Origin: Methanobacteriota archaeon
Lineage (GTDB): Archaea > Hydrothermarchaeota > Hydrothermarchaeia > Hydrothermarchaeales > BMS3B
Length of the DNA: 6,699 nucleotides
Direction of reading: 5' to 3'
Assembly (NCBI GenBank): GCA_013152995.1
Contig: JAADFH010000018.1
Coordinates: 1 to 6,699 of the forward strand
The position numbers were made by a program, and so were the translations under genes. Of this stretch, positions 1 through 3,727 are shown one piece after another (positions within the stretch are counted from its first letter, which is position 1; each line of letters starts with the position of its first letter). The notes beneath the pieces are model-generated. The model did no database searches. It saw nothing but the letters and a program-made list of their open reading frames with translations, and was not told the DNA's origin.

Positions 1-38
1 TAATATTTTACAAGGTGATGCTGCAGCGAGCTAAGTGA
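1..38 (+). other. Left edge: possible tail of an upstream gene or AT-rich promoter
   Basis: Two frames are open from the left edge. One reads ...IFYKVMLQRAK and ends in TGA at 36-38, giving a TGATG overlap with the next ATG at 38. The other reads NILQGDAAAS and ends in TAA at 32-34, immediately before the GTG at 35. Either could be the last residues of an upstream gene in the same operon. The AT-rich first ten bases (TAATATTTTA) could instead be a weak TATA element. AAGGTGAT at 12-19 matches the archaeal Shine-Dalgarno sequence well but lies 18 bases before the ATG at 38, which is too far to be its usual ribosome site. Too little sequence is present to decide. Confidence 0.3.
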
Positions 39-1267
39 TGGCGCAAGGGCAGGAGAAGGAGAGCGGCGGGGGTGGGGGTGAGCGCAGGTTCAGGAAAGTC
101 AGTTTTGTGATTCCTGCCCTGAACGAGGAGGGGGTTGTTGGAAGGACGATAAGGCAGATAGACGTGGAGGGGCTGAAGAAGCTGGGGCTTGAGGTGGAGG
201 TTATAGTGGTTGACAACGCCAGCGAGGACGCAACCGCCCAGGAGGCGAGGCAGGCAGGCGCCAGGGTGGTCTACGAGCCCAGGCGGGGCTACGGCAGCGC
301 CTACCTGCGCGGTCTCAGGGAGGCTGACGGGGATATAATAGTTATGGGGGATGCGGACGGCACCTACCCCTTTGACAGGGTGGTGGAGTTCATCCAGCCC
401 ATACTCAGGGGAGAGGCTGACATGGTGATTGGCTCAAGGTTCAGGGGGAGGATGGAGAAGGGAGCCATGCCGGCGCTGCACCGCTACATCGGCAACCCGC
501 TGCTCACCTTCATCGGAAACCTGCTGTTCCACACCGGCATAAGCGACTTCCACTGCGGTATGCGAGCCATAACCAGGGAGGCTCTTAACAGGCTGACGCT
601 GTGCACCACGGGCATGGAGTTTGCCACCGAGATGCTGGTGGAAGCCGGGAGGAAGGGGCTCAGAATAGCGGAGGTGCCCATAGAGTACAGGAAGCGGGGC
701 GGTAGCAAGCCCAAGCTCAGCTCCTTCAGGGACGGCTGGCGCCACCTGCGCTTCATGCTGATGTACAGCCCAGACTACCTCTTCCTCCTGCCGGGCAGCG
801 CGGTATTCCTGCTGGGGCTTGCGCTCATGCTCGTGTTCCTCCGCGGACCTGTGAGCATAGGCGAGATAACCCTTGACATCCACCCCATGATTCTGGGCAG
901 CCTGCTCACCCTGCTGGGGCTGAACATCCTGCTCGCCGGCATAACCGCCAAGACCTTTGCCATGGTGGAGGGCTTCATAGACCAGGACAGGCTGCTGAGC
1001 TTCATCCAGAAGCACTTCAGGCTTGAGAGGGGCATCATAACAGGAGGCGTTATTGCCCTTGCAGGATTTCTGCTCAACCTGCAGATACTGCTGCGCTGGT
1101 ATGCCAGCGGCTTCGGCGAGCTCCCCACCCTCAGGACCGCCATATTCGCGGCTACCGTGTTCATAGTGGGAGTACAGATAATATTTTCGGCGTGGCTGAT
1201 GAGTATTATAGGTATAGAGAGAGGTGAGAGATGGAGACTGTGCCAGCTGAACGGCAGAGGAAGGTGA
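38..1267 (+). CDS. GT2 polyprenyl-phosphate glycosyltransferase (DPM1/GtrB/AglJ-like) with C-terminal membrane domain
   Basis: Predicted membrane-bound enzyme that transfers a sugar from a nucleotide donor to dolichyl/polyprenyl phosphate on the cytoplasmic face, feeding lipid or protein glycosylation. Numbered from the ATG at 38 (409 aa): GT-A fold at about 20-240, with the opening strand FVIPALNEE (23-31), VVDNAS (57-62), the metal-binding DAD inside GDADGTYP (104-111), GSRFRG (132-137) and SDFHCGMR (169-176), all typical of archaeal DPM1-like enzymes. Four hydrophobic segments follow at about 248-268, 284-304, 333-353 and 366-392, as in GtrB-type members; DPM1-type enzymes without this tail are shorter. 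GTG at 35 directly abuts ATG at 38; an in-frame TAA at 32-34 rules out earlier starts. The Gly-rich residues 10-14 precede the fold and are probably disordered. First of three packed genes; the next starts 4 bases after the stop. Sugar and acceptor cannot be read from the sequence. Confidence 0.9.
   Translation: MAQGQEKESGGGGGERRFRKVSFVIPALNEEGVVGRTIRQIDVEGLKKLGLEVEVIVVDNASEDATAQEARQAGARVVYEPRRGYGSAYLRGLREADGDIIVMGDADGTYPFDRVVEFIQPILRGEADMVIGSRFRGRMEKGAMPALHRYIGNPLLTFIGNLLFHTGISDFHCGMRAITREALNRLTLCTTGMEFATEMLVEAGRKGLRIAEVPIEYRKRGGSKPKLSSFRDGWRHLRFMLMYSPDYLFLLPGSAVFLLGLALMLVFLRGPVSIGEITLDIHPMILGSLLTLLGLNILLAGITAKTFAMVEGFIDQDRLLSFIQKHFRLERGIITGGVIALAGFLLNLQILLRWYASGFGELPTLRTAIFAATVFIVGVQIIFSAWLMSIIGIERGERWRLCQLNGRGR
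1263..1267 (+). promoter_or_regulatory. Ribosome binding site for the radical SAM gene
   Basis: GGTGA, complementary to the archaeal 16S 3' end, lies 4 bases before the ATG at 1272. It overlaps the TGA stop of the preceding gene, so the two genes are probably translationally coupled. It supports the ATG at 1272 as the start. Confidence 0.6.
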
Positions 1268-1271
1268 AGAC

Positions 1272-2720
1272 ATGCGGGTGTTTGTTATAAACGAGCCATT
1301 TGTTAAGGACTTCTGCAGAACCCAGCGGTGGGCGGCAAGAACAAGGGGAAGGGTGCTCAGGGCACCTGACTGGTTAGCCTATGCCACCGCCGTGCTTGAA
1401 AGGGATGGTTATGACGTAAAGCTGTACGACTTTCCAGCGGAGGGCTGGGGGAAGAAGAAGCTCAGAGAGCTGATACGCAGGGGCAAGCCGGATGTGGTTG
1501 TGCTTGACTCCACCACACCGTCAATCTACTCAGACATAGAGTGCGCCAGAATATGCAAGGAGGAGGCTGACAGCTTTGTCATAATGGTGGGTCCGCATGC
1601 CACGGCTCTTCCGGATGAGACGCTGAGGGACGCAAGGGGGAGTGTGGATGTCATAGCCAAGGGTGAGTACGACTACACCGTCAGGGACATCGTTAAGGCG
1701 CTTGACGAGGGAAAGGAGCTGAAGAGCGTGCCCGGCATTGCCTACATGGAGGGCGACAGGGTGGTGCACACCGAGCAGCGGGGGTTCATTGAGAACCTGG
1801 ATGAGCTGCCTTTCCCGGCATGGCACCACTTGGACATAATGAAGTACTTTGATGGTGGCAAGCTCTACCCCTACATGGACATGATCTCGGGCAGGGGGTG
1901 CCCCTTCAGGTGCATCTTCTGCCTCTGGCCGCAGGTCATGCACGGCAGGCGCTACCGCTTCCGCTCACCGAAGAACGTGGTTGACGAGATGGAGTACGAT
2001 GTGGAGAACTGGCCGCAGATAAAGAAGGGGGAGATCTTCTTTGAGGATGACACCTTCACCGTGAACAAGAAGCGTGCAATGCAGGTGTGCGACGAGATTC
2101 TTGAGCGGGGGCTGGATGTAACCTGGTCGGTGAATGCCAGAGCAGACACCGGCGACCTGGAGCTGTTCAGGAAGATGAAGAAGGCAGGAGCAAGAGAGCT
2201 TCTGGTGGGCTTTGAGTCAGGAGACCAGCGCATACTTGACAACATGCGCAAGGGGCTGACGCTGCAGCAGTCAAGGGACTTTGTGAAGCTGGCGCACAAA
2301 GCCGGGCTGGTGGTGCACGGATGCTTTGTGCTGGGGCTGCCGGGTGAGACCAGAGAGACCTTGGAGAGAACGATAAAGTTCGCGCTGGAGCTGAACCTTG
2401 ACACCGTGCAGTTCTCTGCTGCCATGCCCTTCCCGGGCACGGAGTACTACAAGATATGCGAGGAGCAGGGGTTGATTGAAGCCAAATCCTGGTCAGACTG
2501 GCTGGATGACGGCGAGCAGGCAACGGTGGTGAGGTATCCGAACCTGAGCAGGGAGGAGATAGAGTACTACGTGGACAAGGGGCTGAAGAGCTTCTACCTG
2601 CGTCCCGGCTACATGGTGAAGTTCCTGCTGGACACCCGCTCCCTCTCCGACCTCTACAGGAAGCTGAGAGGGGCAAGAAACTTCTTCTCCTATCTGATTG
2701 CCCAGAAAGTGGGAAGATGA
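1272..2720 (+). CDS. B12-binding-type radical SAM protein, HpnJ-like
   Basis: 482 aa. The N-terminal part (about 1-175) resembles a cobalamin-binding Rossmann domain: MRVFVINEP strand, VVVLDSTTPS (75-84), VIMVGPHAT (103-111), DVIAKGEYD (126-134). The usual DxHxxG cobalamin-ligand motif is not seen; the corresponding place reads LYDFPAEGW (51-59), so cobalamin may bind base-off without a His ligand or not at all. The radical SAM core (about 200-400) has the cluster motif CPFRCIFC (Cys 210, 214, 217), FFEDDTFT (256-263), GFESG (313-317) and GLPGET (355-360). The run after the cysteines, FCLWPQ then GRRYRFRS, is what I recall of HpnJ, which contracts a sugar ring on hopanoid headgroups; the related archaeal enzyme is calditol synthase. 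GDGT ring synthases (GrsA/B) share this domain layout and are the main alternative. It lies between two glycosyltransferases and overlaps the next gene by 4 bases (ATGA), fitting modification of a glycosylated lipid. Family is firm; substrate is inference. Confidence 0.88.
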   Translation: MRVFVINEPFVKDFCRTQRWAARTRGRVLRAPDWLAYATAVLERDGYDVKLYDFPAEGWGKKKLRELIRRGKPDVVVLDSTTPSIYSDIECARICKEEADSFVIMVGPHATALPDETLRDARGSVDVIAKGEYDYTVRDIVKALDEGKELKSVPGIAYMEGDRVVHTEQRGFIENLDELPFPAWHHLDIMKYFDGGKLYPYMDMISGRGCPFRCIFCLWPQVMHGRRYRFRSPKNVVDEMEYDVENWPQIKKGEIFFEDDTFTVNKKRAMQVCDEILERGLDVTWSVNARADTGDLELFRKMKKAGARELLVGFESGDQRILDNMRKGLTLQQSRDFVKLAHKAGLVVHGCFVLGLPGETRETLERTIKFALELNLDTVQFSAAMPFPGTEYYKICEEQGLIEAKSWSDWLDDGEQATVVRYPNLSREEIEYYVDKGLKSFYLRPGYMVKFLLDTRSLSDLYRKLRGARNFFSYLIAQKVGR

Positions 2721-3691
2721 AGCCAGAGGTCTGCGTGGTTGTACCTGCCTACAACGAGGAGCGCAGAATAGAGGCGTGCATACGCTCGCTTCTTGAGCTA
2801 AACTATCCCAGGGACAGGCTGAAGCTGATATTTGTGGATGACTGCTCAACCGACTCAACGCCTGAGATAATAAAGAGGTATGCGGCTGAGCATGAGCATG
2901 TGCTCTACCTCAAAACCTGTGGCTCAGGACCTTCAAAGGCGAGAAATCTCGGCGCAGAGGTGTGCGATGCCGAGTTTGTGGCGTTCACGGATGCGGACTG
3001 CCTGGTTGACAGGGAGTGGCTGAACGAGCTGCTCAGAGGCTTCGTTTCAGAGGATGTGGCGGGCGTGGGCGGAGCCCAGAGGAGTCCCGATGACGAGCAC
3101 AGCTTTGGCAGGAGGGTGCAGCTCTTTCTGGAGCTAACAGGCATCGTGGGCGAGTACACGAAGAGCTCGCAGGCGCTGGCGGAGGTGGAGCACAACCCCT
3201 CCTGCAACTCCATGTACCGCAGGCGGGTGCTGCTGGAGCTGGGGGGCTTCCAGGAGGACCTATGGCCGGGGGAGGACGTGGAGCTTGACTACCGCCTGCG
3301 GCGTGCGGGGTACAGGCTGATGTACAGCCCCTCTGCGGTTGTTCGGCACTACCGCCCGCAGGGCTGGAGAGCCTTCGCCAGGATGATGCTTTCCTACGGC
3401 GGTGTGCAGGCGTACCTGCTCAGAAAGTACGGATTCTTCAGGAAGCTTCACTACCTGCCCTTTGTGCTGCTCGCCTGCACACTCCTCTGGGGTGCCGCAG
3501 CCCTTGCATTTCCCCAGCTCCTCCTGCTGCCGCTGGTGCTGGTGCTCCTGGCATTCCTGAGGCTGCTCTCCATTTCCAGAAGCCCCGCTGATGCCGCGCA
3601 CGTGCTTGCTCTATGCATGGTGGCTGTGGTCTTCTGGAACCTGGGGTTTTTCAGCAGACTGCTCAGGGGTGAGGCAGTAAGTTATAAATAA
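2717..3691 (+). CDS. GT2 family glycosyltransferase with C-terminal membrane helices
   Basis: 324 aa. Predicted inverting glycosyltransferase, membrane-anchored, active site in the cytoplasm. The GT-A domain spans about 1-235: VVVPAYNEE (7-15), IFVDDCSTDSTPE (38-50) for nucleotide binding, TDADC (91-95) with the metal-binding DAD, and GEDVEL (185-190), whose ED is the likely catalytic base region. HYRPQGWRAF (211-220) replaces the QxxRW motif of processive synthases and GT21 ceramide-type enzymes, so single-sugar transfer is more likely. Three hydrophobic stretches follow at about 246-266, 268-286 and 295-315. The ATG overlaps the upstream stop as ATGA and no strong Shine-Dalgarno is present, so translation probably depends on reinitiation after the radical SAM gene. 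Last gene of the three-gene unit. It is not a close copy of the first glycosyltransferase: the motifs around the fold differ and the membrane tails are unlike. Donor and acceptor are unknown. Confidence 0.88.
   Translation: MKPEVCVVVPAYNEERRIEACIRSLLELNYPRDRLKLIFVDDCSTDSTPEIIKRYAAEHEHVLYLKTCGSGPSKARNLGAEVCDAEFVAFTDADCLVDREWLNELLRGFVSEDVAGVGGAQRSPDDEHSFGRRVQLFLELTGIVGEYTKSSQALAEVEHNPSCNSMYRRRVLLELGGFQEDLWPGEDVELDYRLRRAGYRLMYSPSAVVRHYRPQGWRAFARMMLSYGGVQAYLLRKYGFFRKLHYLPFVLLACTLLWGAAALAFPQLLLLPLVLVLLAFLRLLSISRSPADAAHVLALCMVAVVFWNLGFFSRLLRGEAVSYK
3682..3690 (+). promoter_or_regulatory. TATA-box-like promoter of the double ATPase gene
   Basis: TTATAAATA is close to the archaeal TATA consensus and lies in the last codons and stop of the preceding gene. 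An archaeal start site about 25 bases downstream would fall near 3711-3713, giving a 15-22 base leader before the ATPase start. The purine-rich bases just upstream (GCAGTAAG) are only a weak B-recognition element. Because it overlaps coding sequence (Tyr-Lys-stop), chance cannot be excluded. Confidence 0.45.
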
Positions 3692-3703
3692 GTGGTGCTA
3701 CAA

Positions 3704-3717
3704 GAATGTTAACGTTC
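3704..3717. repeat. 14-base imperfect palindrome in the intergenic gap
   Basis: GAATGTTAACGTTC is a perfect dyad except for one T/G pair, centred between 3710 and 3711. It lies about where transcription from the TATA-like box would begin, the usual position of an archaeal repressor operator. The 36-base gap (3692-3727) contains no gene and no T-rich terminator that I can see. Confidence 0.3.
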
Positions 3718-3727
3718 AGAGAGGCTG

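Noticed and set aside
434..1273. Minus-strand open frame of 279 codons opposite the first glycosyltransferase
   Set aside because: No domain, composition rich in Gln, His and Glu as expected from reverse reading of the real gene, and no independent promoter or ribosome site seen.
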